DNA of 64,000 bases from an uncultured Clostridium sp. (GTDB lineage: Bacteria; Bacillota; Clostridia; Clostridiales; Clostridiaceae), in assembly GCA_900548455.1 (NCBI GenBank), contig URKQ01000002.1:62001-126000 (forward strand). Direction: 5' to 3'. The translations under genes and the position numbers were made by a program. How positions within the stretch are numbered: the stretch's first letter is position 1; each line of letters starts with the position of its first letter. The notes under the pieces were generated by a model. That model did not search any database. It was not told the DNA's origin and saw nothing but the letters and a program-made list of their open reading frames with translations. Shown in pieces: positions 9,176-18,596 of this stretch.

Positions 9176-11158
9176 TTATACATTAAATTTGGATTTTAAA
9201 TCTGCTATTTCATCTCTTAAAGTAGCTGCACGCTCAAATTGAAGATCTTTAGCAGCCTCTTTCATCTCTTTTTCCAATTTAGCTATTTGCTTCTTTGCTG
9301 CTTTTTGGTCAAACTCTGTTCCTAACTCATCAGTGGCATATCCTTTAGATTCTTCAGCAACAGTAGATATTTCTAATACTTCTCTAATATCTTTAATTAT
9401 TGTTCTTGGCACTATCCCATGGTCATCATTATATTTCATTTGAATTTTTCGTCTTCTATTAGTCTCTTCTATAGTTTTTGACATAGAATTAGTTATATTA
9501 TCAGCATACATTATAACTTTGCTTTCTGAGTTTCTAGCAGCCCTTCCTACTGTCTGTATTAATGATGTTTCACTTCTTAAAAAACCTTCTTTATCTGCAT
9601 CAAGAATTGCCACTAATGCAACCTCCGGTATATCAAGTCCCTCTCTCAATAAGTTAATACCTACAAGAACATCATATTCACCTTGTCTAAGTTCTTTAAT
9701 TATTTGCATTCTCTCCATTGTATGAATATCAGAGTGCAAATAAGTAGTTTTAACACCTAACTCCTTAAGATACTTAGTTAAGTCTTCCGCCATTTTCTTA
9801 GTTAAAGTAGTAACTAGAGTTCTAAATCCATTCTTAGTTGTATTTACTATCTCTGAATATAAGTCATCTACCTGACCCTTTATAGGTTTTATAATAATTT
9901 CAGGATCTAAAAGTCCTGTAGGCCTTATAATCTGCTGTGCTACATTTTCTGATTTTTCCTTTTCATATGGTCCTGGTGTAGCACTTACAAATACAACTTG
10001 ATTTAATTTATTTTCAAATTCATCAAATTGAAGAGGTCTATTATCATATGCAGATGGTAACCTAAATCCATAATCAACAAGGGAATTTTTTCTTGATCTA
10101 TCTCCTCCATACATAGCTCTTATTTGCGGCATAGTAACATGACTTTCATCAATAAAGAATAAAAAGTCATCTGGAAAATAATCTATCAAGGTTTGCGGTG
10201 GCGTTCCCTTGGCTCTTCCATCCAATATTCTTGAATAATTTTCAATTCCTGTACAATACCCAACTTCTCTCATCATTTCAATGTCAAAATTTGTTCTTTG
10301 TTTTAACCTTTGAGCTTCTAAGAGCTTATCCTCTTCTTTTAGTATTTTTAGTCTCTCTTCTAGTTCAGCTTCTATTTGAACAATAGCTCTTTCTAAATTA
10401 TCTCTTGAAGTTGCAAAGTGTGATGCCGGAAAAATTGAAACATGTTTTCTTCCATTTAAAATATTACCTGTTATTACATCAAATTCTCGTATTCTATCTA
10501 TTTCATCTCCGAAAAATTCAATTTTTATGGCTTTATTTGTAGATGATGCCGGATAAATATCAAGCACATCCCCTCTAACCCTAAAAGTACCTCTTACAAA
10601 ATTAATGTCATTTCGTTCATACTGTATATCTATTAACTGTCTTATAACTTCACTTCTATCTTTCTGCATTCCTTCTCTTAAAGATACTGTTAATTTTTTA
10701 TACTCCTCTGGATTACCTAATCCATATATGCAAGAAACAGATGCAACAACTATGACATCCTCTCTCTCTATTAATGCAGAAGTAGCTGAGTGTCTTAATT
10801 TTTCTATTTCTTCATTAATTGAAGCATCCTTTTCTATGTATGTATCGGTCTGTGCAATATATGCCTCTGGTTGATAATAATCGTAGTATGAAACAAAATA
10901 TTCCACTGCATTTTCAGGAAAAAACTCTTTAAACTCGGAACACAGCTGTGCTGCAAGTGTCTTATTGTGAGCTAATACCAAAGTAGGCTTTTTTACTCTC
11001 TCAATAATATTAGCCATGGTGAAGGTTTTTCCTGAACCTGTTACTCCTAAAAGAGTTTGATATTTTTCATGTTTTTTTATCCCATCTACAAGAGAATCTA
11101 TAGCTTCTGGCTGATCTCCTGTAGGCTTGAATTTTGAATGTATCTTAAAATCAGTCAT
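9176..11158 (-). CDS. uvrB: Excinuclease ABC subunit B (UvrB)
   Basis: UvrB is the helicase-like core of nucleotide excision repair, loaded by UvrA and then recruiting UvrC. The 660 residues include Walker A GVTGSGKTFTMAN (about res 38-50), the DNA-strand-separating beta-hairpin with YYDYYQPEAY (about 91-100), DESH in the Walker B position (about 337-340), helicase motifs in the second half (GINLLREGLDIPEV and QTVGRAARN) and a C-terminal UVR domain (KEMKEAAKDLQFERAATLRDE in part) that pairs with that of UvrC. The start codon follows a GAAGGAATATG-type ribosome site. It is 26 bases downstream of the MinJ-like gene. Confidence 0.98.
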   Translation of the reverse strand: MTDFKIHSKFKPTGDQPEAIDSLVDGIKKHEKYQTLLGVTGSGKTFTMANIIERVKKPTLVLAHNKTLAAQLCSEFKEFFPENAVEYFVSYYDYYQPEAYIAQTDTYIEKDASINEEIEKLRHSATSALIEREDVIVVASVSCIYGLGNPEEYKKLTVSLREGMQKDRSEVIRQLIDIQYERNDINFVRGTFRVRGDVLDIYPASSTNKAIKIEFFGDEIDRIREFDVITGNILNGRKHVSIFPASHFATSRDNLERAIVQIEAELEERLKILKEEDKLLEAQRLKQRTNFDIEMMREVGYCTGIENYSRILDGRAKGTPPQTLIDYFPDDFLFFIDESHVTMPQIRAMYGGDRSRKNSLVDYGFRLPSAYDNRPLQFDEFENKLNQVVFVSATPGPYEKEKSENVAQQIIRPTGLLDPEIIIKPIKGQVDDLYSEIVNTTKNGFRTLVTTLTKKMAEDLTKYLKELGVKTTYLHSDIHTMERMQIIKELRQGEYDVLVGINLLREGLDIPEVALVAILDADKEGFLRSETSLIQTVGRAARNSESKVIMYADNITNSMSKTIEETNRRRKIQMKYNDDHGIVPRTIIKDIREVLEISTVAEESKGYATDELGTEFDQKAAKKQIAKLEKEMKEAAKDLQFERAATLRDEIADLKSKFNV

Positions 11159-11184
11159 ATTCCTTCACCTCACCTTTATTTTTC

Positions 11185-12486
11185 TTATTTATTATCTTTC
11201 TTATCCTTTTTTTCCTTAACCTTTTTTAGAATATCTTCAAAACTAGAATCACTACCTTTAGCCACAGTCACATTTCCTGGCATTTTTCTAGGTACAATAA
11301 TAAACCCTAGTTTATCTCGATTATCGCTAACTTGGGATAGCAAATCCTTTACTACGCCATTAGCCTTTTTTACTTTTATAGATATAGTTCTAGGTAAGTT
11401 TTCTAAAGCATTGTACACAATTTCGTCTCTATCTACTTTTATATTATTTATTTCTAATATTAAATCTCCACGTTGTAATCCCATAGCTTTAGCTAATGAA
11501 TTAGGCGCAACATCTAAAACACACAGTCCCTCTTCATTGCTTACATATTTAATCTTACCCTTTTTTTCGGAATTTCTATCAAAATAAAGCATATATTCAT
11601 GGAATATAGGCATCAATAATAAAAGTGCTAAATCTAAAAACGGATTAATATTTCCTAAAAGAGACATTGCACCTATTAATAAACCATATCCAAGTATAAG
11701 CACTCCTGAAAACACAGGCTTTTCTTCCTTACTTTTAGTAAATGTCACCGTACTATAATTTAACCCAGCAAATATCGGCAGAGCTCCAACTGCCATAGTA
11801 GCTAGTAACTTTAAATTTCCATCATGATTTATAATTGGCCACCACTGCGGTACATTTACACTTCCACTACCAATACTAGTATCCCCTGCCTGTACCATCA
11901 ATAAAATTATCATAGGAAGTATCCACTGCCTTCTATATGCAAATCCTCCTATTATCTTTTTATCTCTTCCCGCAAATACTGGTATTGCTCCTCTTTTTCC
12001 ATCTATGATTACAAGCAGTCCTTCTACAATATGCATAACACCAACCAAAATCAATATATTAGTTATGTCTATTTTCAATACATTAATTTGAGGTCTTTCT
12101 AATACCATTGATAAAAAATACATCATACTTGAAATCAATCCTAATATAGCTCCTGAATAAGAAAAACATACAAGTTTAGGATTAAAGAACATTAATGCGA
12201 TTGAAATTATAAAAATCAAATAAATATTTGAGGTCTCAAAAAAACTAATTCCTAAATAAGTTAATATTATACTAGCAATTACTCCACCAAATATCCCCAT
12301 AACTATCTGTGAAATGGTAAGTTCAAATGCAGAATAGGTGTTTTTTCCCATAATCATCTTTTCCATCATAACAGTCTTTTTGTTTTTAAAGTAAAACATA
12401 AAGCCCATTATTATTAGAATAAGTGAATAGTATGGATCAACTATAGCATAAGAAACTTGTTGTAATGTATACTTAAAAAGCTCCAT
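11185..12486 (-). CDS. MinJ-like polytopic membrane protein with C-terminal PDZ domain
   Basis: About 433 residues with roughly eight to ten hydrophobic segments in the first 330 and a PDZ domain at the C-terminus (LCVLDVAPNSLAKAMGLQRG, then DLILEINNIKVD). The last 20 residues are very Lys/Asp-rich. I start it at the ATG at 12486, which has a GGAG site about 10 bases upstream; the longer reading from 12534 starts inside a hairpin and lacks a ribosome site. In B. subtilis the division-site protein MinJ (multi-pass membrane plus PDZ) is encoded beside ctpB and ftsEX, exactly the neighbours seen here, so a role in organising division proteins is plausible. Sequence likeness to MinJ itself was not measured. 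Confidence 0.75.
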   Translation of the reverse strand: MELFKYTLQQVSYAIVDPYYSLILIIMGFMFYFKNKKTVMMEKMIMGKNTYSAFELTISQIVMGIFGGVIASIILTYLGISFFETSNIYLIFIISIALMFFNPKLVCFSYSGAILGLISSMMYFLSMVLERPQINVLKIDITNILILVGVMHIVEGLLVIIDGKRGAIPVFAGRDKKIIGGFAYRRQWILPMIILLMVQAGDTSIGSGSVNVPQWWPIINHDGNLKLLATMAVGALPIFAGLNYSTVTFTKSKEEKPVFSGVLILGYGLLIGAMSLLGNINPFLDLALLLLMPIFHEYMLYFDRNSEKKGKIKYVSNEEGLCVLDVAPNSLAKAMGLQRGDLILEINNIKVDRDEIVYNALENLPRTISIKVKKANGVVKDLLSQVSDNRDKLGFIIVPRKMPGNVTVAKGSDSSFEDILKKVKEKKDKKDNK

Positions 12487-12533
12487 ATTCTTTCTCCTTC
12501 TCATTATGCAAAACAATAGTATTGATGCAACCA

Positions 12534-12563
12534 AAATTAAGTATCCCTAAAGATACTTAATTT
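12534..12563. terminator. Hairpin between the S41 protease and the PDZ protein genes
   Basis: A perfect 12-bp inverted repeat (AAATTAAGTATC, loop of 6, GATACTTAATTT) lies between the two minus-strand genes. A run of T follows it on the plus strand, only TTTT inside and after the stem on the minus strand. It may partly end the protease transcript. Confidence 0.5.
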
Positions 12564-12649
12564 TTCATGCCACATCAGTACTATTTTAATTCTCTTAGTA
12601 TATACGTTGCAATAAAAATCATTAATTTCACCAATCTAAAAATCACATT

Positions 12650-13879
12650 CTATTTTATTTTATCTTTTGCAATTTCTACAGCTTTTATAAATTGAGGATC
12701 TAAATTTCTATCATAAGTTTTTGTTTGTAGATCTTCAGGATATTCAACAACTACATCTGGCTCTATTCCTAATCCATGAATATTATTACCATTTGGTGTA
12801 TAGTACTTTGAAATAGTAACTTTCAGAGCAGTTCCATCATCAAAGCCATCTATTGCTCTATAAAATGTAGTTTGAACTACTCCTTTTCCAAAGGTTTTTG
12901 TTCCAACAATAGTACCTATATTATAATCTTTCACTGCACCTGTAAATATCTCTGAAGCACTTGCGCTTCCACCATTAGTTAGTACAGTTAATGGCATTCC
13001 TTCAGCAATACCACCCTGTGAATTATAATTTTTTCTATTGCCATACTTATCTTCTGTATATACAATATTTTTATCTTTTTCAACGAACTGAGAAACCATA
13101 GCTACAGTTTGATCTAACAAACCACCTGGATTTCCTCTTAAATCAACAATTAAGCTTTTCATACCTTTATTTTTTAGTTCTTCAATTGCATTTGAAAAAT
13201 TCTTAGCAGTATTCTCATCAAACATAGAAACTTCGATATATCCTATATTATCTTGAAGCAGCTCGCTTTTTACAGTAACCATTTCAACTTCATCTCTAAC
13301 TGCTTCTACATCAAAGCTACCCTTATCTTGCCTATAAATTGTTAAATTAACCTTTTCACCTTTTTGGCCCTTCATCATTGAAACCGCTGTTTGAAGGTCA
13401 CTTCCGCCTACTGTAGTTCCATTTACAACCTCTATTACATCTCCTGATAATATTCCAACTTTTTCAGCAGGTGAATTTTTAAATGTTGAAATAACTACAA
13501 TCTTATCTTCTTTAACTCCTACTTGAATTCCAAGCCCCACATAATTACCTTCTGTTTGAGAATAAAAATCTTTAAACTCTTCAGCATCCATATATGTTGT
13601 ATATGGATCTCCTACAGCTTCAGTCATTCCCTTTGCTGCACCATCAATTAAAGCATTTATATCATAATCTCCTAAATAATATCTATCTAATTTTTCCTTT
13701 ATATTTATAAGTTTTTCAAATGATATTACATTTTCATAAGTATTTCTGCTAACAAGCACCTTCCCATTTGGCGTTTTAAATGATATATAATTGGCTACAA
13801 AAAACGTAGCAACGTTAGTTCCTATTACAATTAATATTACAATGAGAACAATTTTCCATTTACTTTTTCCACTTTTCAT
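12650..13879 (-). CDS. S41-family carboxyl-terminal processing protease (Ctp)
   Basis: A membrane-anchored serine protease with one N-terminal segment (about res 9-29), a PDZ domain that gates the active site (about 112-185, GLGIQVG and SGDVIEVVNG) and a tail-specific protease domain. The Ser-Lys dyad is visible as Ser307 in NGGSASASEIF and Lys332 in TKTFGKGVVQ, with the 25-residue spacing found in CtpB. DLRGNPGGLLDQ (247-258) is the family's other hallmark. The protein is 409 residues, usual for the family. It lies downstream of ftsEX; in B. subtilis ctpB lies in the same place and its product activates sporulation signalling by cleaving SpoIVFA. A similar role here is inference. Confidence 0.93.
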   Translation of the reverse strand: MKSGKSKWKIVLIVILIVIGTNVATFFVANYISFKTPNGKVLVSRNTYENVISFEKLINIKEKLDRYYLGDYDINALIDGAAKGMTEAVGDPYTTYMDAEEFKDFYSQTEGNYVGLGIQVGVKEDKIVVISTFKNSPAEKVGILSGDVIEVVNGTTVGGSDLQTAVSMMKGQKGEKVNLTIYRQDKGSFDVEAVRDEVEMVTVKSELLQDNIGYIEVSMFDENTAKNFSNAIEELKNKGMKSLIVDLRGNPGGLLDQTVAMVSQFVEKDKNIVYTEDKYGNRKNYNSQGGIAEGMPLTVLTNGGSASASEIFTGAVKDYNIGTIVGTKTFGKGVVQTTFYRAIDGFDDGTALKVTISKYYTPNGNNIHGLGIEPDVVVEYPEDLQTKTYDRNLDPQFIKAVEIAKDKIK

Positions 13880-14062
13880 ATAATCACACCTTTCATTTTA
13901 TTATTACTTACTTTCTAAATAAATAATACCATTATACTAACTTTTTAATATATTTTTTTATTACTTAGTGTTTAAAAACAAACTGCTCTTTTATTTTACT
14001 ATTATATTATATACTTTTTCCTTTGCAATTTATATGTTCAATTGTAACATGACCATATATAA

Positions 14063-14093
14063 ATGAGACTAAGAAAATACTTCTTAGCCTCAT
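14063..14093 (-). terminator. Hairpin terminator after ftsX
   Basis: Inverted repeat ATGAGACTAAGAA / TTCTTAGCCTCAT with a five-base loop, 12 bases after the ftsX stop codon. The minus-strand continuation is TTTATATAT, a weak T-tract. Confidence 0.6.
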
Positions 14094-14104
14094 ACATCCA
14101 CTAT

Positions 14105-15004
14105 TTATACCTTTAAGAATTTTCTCATTGAAAGTATACTTCCAATACTTCCTATGAATACTCCACATAAGATAAATTCCCAAATTACTACTTTCCATAC
14201 ATATGAAACACTTACTAATTGGAAACCAAACAGCATATCTGTACTCATACCATTTAGTAACATAGCATAGCCTATATTCAATAAAATAATAGCAATGAAT
14301 GCACCTGCAATTCCTAGTATTATTCCTTCTATTATAAATGGCCATCTTATAAACCAATCAGTAGCCCCAACATATTTCATAATACCAATCTCTCTTTTAC
14401 GCGTAAATACTGTAATTTTTATAGTATTTCCTATCAAGAACAAAGATATTAGGATAAATATAACAAAAGCTACTATAGCAGTTATTTTCAACGAATCTGT
14501 AAAACTAGCAATTTTTTCGATTGTACTTCTAGCATCTTTTATTTTATCGATACCATCCATACCATCAATAGCCTTAACAACTTCATCCACAGTAAGTGGT
14601 TCATCTACTTTCACCGTATATGATGCAGGAAAAGGATTTTTCTCTTCAAATCCTACTGACAATTCACCGCTCTCATCATTCAACTGACCTCTAACATTTT
14701 CTAATGCCTGTTCTTTACTTTCATATACTACATCATTAACACCTTGAATTGCTTTTATTTTGCTTTCTATGGCTTTTTTAGACGTATCATTAACGTCATC
14801 TACCAAATAAACTTTAACTTCAACCATTGAGCCTAAGTGATCAACAATCTCATTTACATTTGCAACCGTCAAGGTTATAACTCCTAAAATAAATAAAGTA
14901 GCCGTTACTGTTGCTATTGACGCGATGCTTAAGGTTTTATTTCTCACTATGCTCTTAAAAGCATCTTTAATTGAATACTTAAAAGAATCAAATTTCATAG
15001 CCAT
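14105..15004 (-). CDS. ftsX: Cell division ABC permease FtsX
   Basis: FtsX is the membrane half of FtsEX, which passes ATP-driven changes to peptidoglycan hydrolases outside the cell. The protein has an N-terminal membrane segment (SIASIATVTATLFILGVITL), an extracellular domain of about 120 residues, and three C-terminal membrane helices with the FtsX/MacB core (KREIGIMKYVGATDWFIRWPF). I start it at the ATG at 15004 (299 residues), which has AAAGGGG six bases upstream; the longer reading to 15046 has no ribosome site and would run further into ftsE. Even so it overlaps the ftsE 3' end by 17 bases, a sign of translational coupling. Confidence 0.95.
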   Translation of the reverse strand: MAMKFDSFKYSIKDAFKSIVRNKTLSIASIATVTATLFILGVITLTVANVNEIVDHLGSMVEVKVYLVDDVNDTSKKAIESKIKAIQGVNDVVYESKEQALENVRGQLNDESGELSVGFEEKNPFPASYTVKVDEPLTVDEVVKAIDGMDGIDKIKDARSTIEKIASFTDSLKITAIVAFVIFILISLFLIGNTIKITVFTRKREIGIMKYVGATDWFIRWPFIIEGIILGIAGAFIAIILLNIGYAMLLNGMSTDMLFGFQLVSVSYVWKVVIWEFILCGVFIGSIGSILSMRKFLKV

Positions 15005-15674
15005 ATTTACCCCTTTCTTCATCTCTAGCAATAACACCCTTCTCAATAGCTATAACCCTCTTTTTCATAGCGTCAACTATATCTCTTGCATGGGTTGCCA
15101 TTACTATTGTAGTTCCTGCTCTACTTATATCACTTAATATGTCCATTATCTCTAGTGATGTTTCTGGATCTAAGTTACCTGTCGGTTCATCAGCTATTAA
15201 AAGTGATGGACTATTTACTATTGCTCTTGCAATAGATACCCTTTGTTGCTCTCCACCAGAAAGTTCAGTTGGAAATGCATCTCTTTTCTTAGAAAGCCCT
15301 ACCATGGATAAAACCGCTGGAACTTTCTTTTGAATTTCTTTTTCACTTGAACCTATTACTCTTAATGCAAAAGCTACATTTTCAAAAACATTTAGTGTTT
15401 GAATCAATCTAAAATCTTGGAATACAACTCCAATTTTTCTCCTATAATAAGGAACCTCACTTCTTGTTAACTTTGTTAAATCTACTCCAGCAACAACAAC
15501 TGAACCTGCTGTAGGGTCAACTTCCTTTAGCAGCATCTTAATGAATGTAGATTTTCCAGCTCCACTAGGCCCTACTAAAAATACAAATTCACCTTGGTCA
15601 ATATGTACATTCAAATTAGATAGAGCTAAAACATTATTATTATAAACTTTAGTTACATTTTTAAAATCTATCAT
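14988..15674 (-). CDS. ftsE: Cell division ABC ATPase FtsE
   Basis: The 228-residue cytoplasmic ATPase of the FtsEX complex. Walker A GPSGAGKSTF (about res 36-45), Q-loop VFQDFRLI, signature LSGGEQQRVSIARA (about 139-152), Walker B LLIADEPTGNLD and the switch His in ATHARD are all in place. The RNA leader is short, with a GAGGAGAGTT ribosome site. It overlaps ftsX. In Gram-positive bacteria FtsEX activates D,L-endopeptidases of the CwlO/PcsB type; no such hydrolase is adjacent here, though an NlpC/P60 protein lies at 48 kb. Confidence 0.97.
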   Translation of the reverse strand: MIDFKNVTKVYNNNVLALSNLNVHIDQGEFVFLVGPSGAGKSTFIKMLLKEVDPTAGSVVVAGVDLTKLTRSEVPYYRRKIGVVFQDFRLIQTLNVFENVAFALRVIGSSEKEIQKKVPAVLSMVGLSKKRDAFPTELSGGEQQRVSIARAIVNSPSLLIADEPTGNLDPETSLEIMDILSDISRAGTTIVMATHARDIVDAMKKRVIAIEKGVIARDEERGKYGYEI

Positions 15675-15777
15675 AACAACTCTCCTCGATGTTTTGTTAT
15701 TTTTCTCATTATATCACATAATCTTTAATACAATTTTATTTTCTCATTATAAAATATATTCTGCTCAATTATAGTTT

Positions 15778-16152
15778 TTACAAAATATTCCATACAACTA
15801 CATCAAATATCAAAAAATATGCCGTAATCATTAAACTAATACAAAATAAAGATCCTACAAATTCAAGTTTTTCAAAGTATAATCTCCATTTTTTCTTATA
15901 ATTTAAAGGTCTAAGAAATTTAGATGGTTGCAAAAATGCGGCTGCACAAACAAATAATCCAGCACAAGAAAATATTATCCCAGTATTTCTAATACCAATA
16001 AGGACTCTTGCTATATATATTGGCTCACCTTTAATAAGAAGATATCCCAATGTAATAATTATTCCTATAACAACAGGAATAATAGCAATCTTTAATGATA
16101 ATTTAAGGCAATATAAAAAATCATGTACATAAGCTTGCATATTATCGTTCAT
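15778..16152 (-). CDS. Small membrane protein of unknown function
   Basis: A 124-residue protein with four predicted membrane helices (about res 20-38, 49-68 with a Cys-containing core CAGLFVCAAA, 93-110 and 106-123) and a basic cytoplasmic loop (LNYKKKWRLYFEK). I do not recognise the family. It stands alone between the ftsE promoter region and the transketolase terminator, with a clear GGAGGGGGAGC ribosome site. Its reading frame and spacing look genuine. Confidence 0.7.
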   Translation of the reverse strand: MNDNMQAYVHDFLYCLKLSLKIAIIPVVIGIIITLGYLLIKGEPIYIARVLIGIRNTGIIFSCAGLFVCAAAFLQPSKFLRPLNYKKKWRLYFEKLEFVGSLFCISLMITAYFLIFDVVVWNIL

Positions 16153-16282
16153 TTGCTCCCCCTCCTTTAAATATATATGTTATAACTCACATATACAACT
16201 TTCGTCATACAATTATATCATAGGTTTTTATAAAAATCACTAAATACAGCATTTTTCTACGAAATATTTACATTTTCACAAC

Positions 16283-16317
16283 AAAAAAACCATTGCACCT
16301 ATGGCAATGGTTTTTTT
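16283..16317 (-). terminator. Rho-independent terminator of the transketolase genes
   Basis: Stem AAAAAAACCATTGC / GCAATGGTTTTTTT with a short loop, starting three bases after the transketolase stop codon. It has A and T tracts on both sides, so it may work in both directions. Confidence 0.85.
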
Positions 16318-16319
16318 AA

Positions 16320-17261
16320 TTAAAGTGTTATATTTATACCTTTTTTAACTGTCTTAACAATCTCCTCTGCTGTTAACCCATAAGCTTTTAAAAGCTCTGA
16401 AGGTTTTCCACTCTCTCCAAAAACATCCTTAATTCCAACTCTTAACACAGTAACTGGTGAATTTGATGTTACAACTTCAGCAACTGCTGATCCAAGCCCA
16501 CCTATTACACTATGTTCTTCTGCAGTAACAATTAATTTAGTTTCTCTTGCAGCCTTAATTATTAATTCTTCATCTATTGGCTTTATAGTATGCATATTAA
16601 TTACTCTTACTCTAATTCCTTCTTCAGCTAATATATTATATGCTTCTAGAGCAGCTTCAACCATTATTCCTGTAGCTATAATAGTTGCATCTTTTCCTTC
16701 TCTTAATACACAACCTTTTCCTATTTCAAATTTATAATCATCATTGTCATTTATTACACTGACACCACTTCTACCTAATCTTATGTAACATGGTCCATTG
16801 TAATCCATAACTGCCTTTATTGCAGCTTCAGTTTCTATAGCATCACTTGGGTTAATAACAGTCATATTTGGCAAAGTTCTCATTAAAGAAATATCTTCAA
16901 TAGATTGATGAGATGCACCATCTTCTCCTACTGTAATTCCAGCATGTGTAGCACATATTTTAACATTTAGCTTTGGATAGCATATCGAATTTCTAATTTG
17001 CTCAAAAGCCCTTCCTGTAGCAAATATTGCAAATGTTGATGCAAATGGAATTTTACCACAAGATGCTAATCCAGCTGCCACTGTCATCATATTTCCCTCT
17101 GCAATTCCCATATTGATAAATCTATCTGGGCAAGCTTTTTTAAAGTCTGCTGTTTTAGTTGACTTTGATAAGTCAGCATCTAAAACTACTACATTCTCAT
17201 TTTCAGCACCTAAAGTTGCTAAAGCTTTACCATAAGCTTCTCTTGTAGCTATCTTTTTCAT
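16320..17261 (-). CDS. Transketolase, C-terminal subunit
   Basis: Carries the pyrimidine-binding and C-terminal domains of a transketolase that is split in two. GIAEGNMMTVAAGLASCGK (about res 52-70) contains the catalytic Glu that activates thiamine diphosphate, followed by KICATHAGITVGEDGASHQS and a C-terminal domain with VTAEEHSVIGGLGSAVAEV. The 313 residues are usual for the subunit. It overlaps the N-terminal subunit gene by one base, so the two are made together. The enzyme moves two-carbon units between sugar phosphates in the non-oxidative pentose phosphate pathway, which in clostridia supplies ribose and erythrose phosphates. Confidence 0.95.
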   Translation of the reverse strand: MKKIATREAYGKALATLGAENENVVVLDADLSKSTKTADFKKACPDRFINMGIAEGNMMTVAAGLASCGKIPFASTFAIFATGRAFEQIRNSICYPKLNVKICATHAGITVGEDGASHQSIEDISLMRTLPNMTVINPSDAIETEAAIKAVMDYNGPCYIRLGRSGVSVINDNDDYKFEIGKGCVLREGKDATIIATGIMVEAALEAYNILAEEGIRVRVINMHTIKPIDEELIIKAARETKLIVTAEEHSVIGGLGSAVAEVVTSNSPVTVLRVGIKDVFGESGKPSELLKAYGLTAEEIVKTVKKGINITL

Positions 17262-18088
17262 TACTCTTCTCCCCCAATCTCTCTTAATGCTATTTCACAT
17301 TGTTCCTTACTTGGAGCCGTTCCATGCCAACCTGCTTCATTTTCCATAAAGGATACGCCTTTTCCCTTAATTGTTTTACAAACAATCATTGTAGGTTTTC
17401 CTTTAAATTCTTTTGCTGATTCTATTGCATTCTTGATTTGAGTTAAATCATTTCCATCTTTAACAAATATCACATTCCATCCAAAAGCTTCAAATTTATC
17501 TGCAATTGGATTTGGATTCATAACCTTTTCAGTTTCTCCATCAATTTGAAGTCCATTATAATCTACAAATGCTGTTAAATTATCTAATTTATAATGAGCC
17601 GCACTCATTGCAGCTTCCCATACTTGACCTTCTTCTAATTCTCCATCACCAAGCAGTGTAAAAACTCTGTAATCCTTTTTATCAATTTTACCAGCAAGTG
17701 CCATTCCAACAGCAGCAGATATTCCTTGTCCTAAAGATCCTGTTGACATATCTACCCCTGGTATGTAGTTCATATTTGGATGTCCTTGAAGCATTGCTCC
17801 AATTTTTCTTAATTTCATCAATTCTTCTTTATTAAAGAATCCTTTTTCTGCTAGTGCAGCATATAAAACTGGGGCTGCATGACCTTTAGATAATACAAAT
17901 CTATCTCTATTAGGATCTTTCGGATTATTGATATCTACATTCATTTCATCAAAATATAAAGTAGTTATAATTTCAACCGATGATAATGATCCACCTGGAT
18001 GTCCTGAAGCTGATTCAGTTATCATTTTTACAATATCGCTTCTTAGGGTTTTTGCTATGTCTTCTAATGACTTTAATGATTTTTCCAT
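17261..18088 (-). CDS. Transketolase, N-terminal subunit
   Basis: The thiamine-diphosphate-binding half of a split transketolase. Visible are the substrate His in SASGHPGGSLS (about res 25-35), SKGHAAPVLYAAL, and the GDG...N metal and cofactor motif (TLLGDGELEEGQVWEAA, with N in FVDYNGLQ). The 275 residues match the family. It has an AGGAGGGATAA-type ribosome site and is first in a two-gene operon. The split form is common in Firmicutes and archaea and is not a truncation. Confidence 0.95.
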   Translation of the reverse strand: MEKSLKSLEDIAKTLRSDIVKMITESASGHPGGSLSSVEIITTLYFDEMNVDINNPKDPNRDRFVLSKGHAAPVLYAALAEKGFFNKEELMKLRKIGAMLQGHPNMNYIPGVDMSTGSLGQGISAAVGMALAGKIDKKDYRVFTLLGDGELEEGQVWEAAMSAAHYKLDNLTAFVDYNGLQIDGETEKVMNPNPIADKFEAFGWNVIFVKDGNDLTQIKNAIESAKEFKGKPTMIVCKTIKGKGVSFMENEAGWHGTAPSKEQCEIALREIGGEE

Positions 18089-18187
18089 TAATTATCCCTC
18101 CTGATTTACTTCTACAATTATTATATCAATATTTTAATCAATGTCTACTTATTAATAAATTTATGACAACATTGTCTATATAATTTT

Positions 18188-18218
18188 ATGAGGAAGGTAT
18201 TTTTTATACCTTCCTCAT
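18188..18218 (-). terminator. Rho-independent terminator after the ndoA toxin gene
   Basis: Perfect 13-bp stem ATGAGGAAGGTAT / ATACCTTCCTCAT with a five-base loop, followed on the minus strand by AAAATT. It marks the end of the acpS-to-ndoA gene run. Confidence 0.8.
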
Positions 18219-18230
18219 ATATGATATTTA

Positions 18231-18581
18231 CTATTTTAAATCTAAACTAACTCTCAACGCATTATTAACCTTAAGCATATCTTCATCAGTCATGTGACCT
18301 ATTTTTTCTTTTAAACGTCGTTTATCTAATGTTCTAACTTGTTCTAGCAAAACTACTGAATCTTTATTTAATCCATATTCCTCTGAGGAAATTTCCACAT
18401 GCGTGGGAAGTTTTGCCTTGTTTATTTGAGAGGTTATGGCTGATACAATAACTGTTGGACTATATCTATTACCAACATCATTTTGTATAATAATAACCGG
18501 CCTTATTCCTCCCTGTTCTGACCCTACAACTGGGCTTAAATCAGCGTAAAATATGTCTCCACGCTTTATTATAGTTGTCAT
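18231..18581 (-). CDS. ndoA: MazF/NdoA-type mRNA endoribonuclease toxin
   Basis: A 116-residue PemK/MazF-family toxin. IKRGDIFYADLSPVVGSEQG (res 5-24) and RPVIIIQNDVGNR (27-39) are the family hallmarks, with Arg27 and the Thr/Ser in VSAITSQ at the expected active-site places. In B. subtilis the homologue EndoA cleaves RNA at UACAU; whether this one has the same site cannot be told from sequence. It lies 15 bases downstream of its antitoxin gene and near alr, as in Bacillus and many clostridia. Confidence 0.94.
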   Translation of the reverse strand: MTTIIKRGDIFYADLSPVVGSEQGGIRPVIIIQNDVGNRYSPTVIVSAITSQINKAKLPTHVEISSEEYGLNKDSVVLLEQVRTLDKRRLKEKIGHMTDEDMLKVNNALRVSLDLK

Positions 18582-18596
18582 TAGGCATTCACTCTC

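Noticed and set aside
14007..14357. A 116-residue minus-strand frame overlapping the ftsX 3' end
   Set aside because: It overlaps ftsX in another frame, spans the ftsX terminator and shows no family-like sequence.
16320..18088. Split transketolase as a broken gene
   Set aside because: The two-gene form with a one-base overlap and complete domain borders is the normal split form in many Firmicutes.
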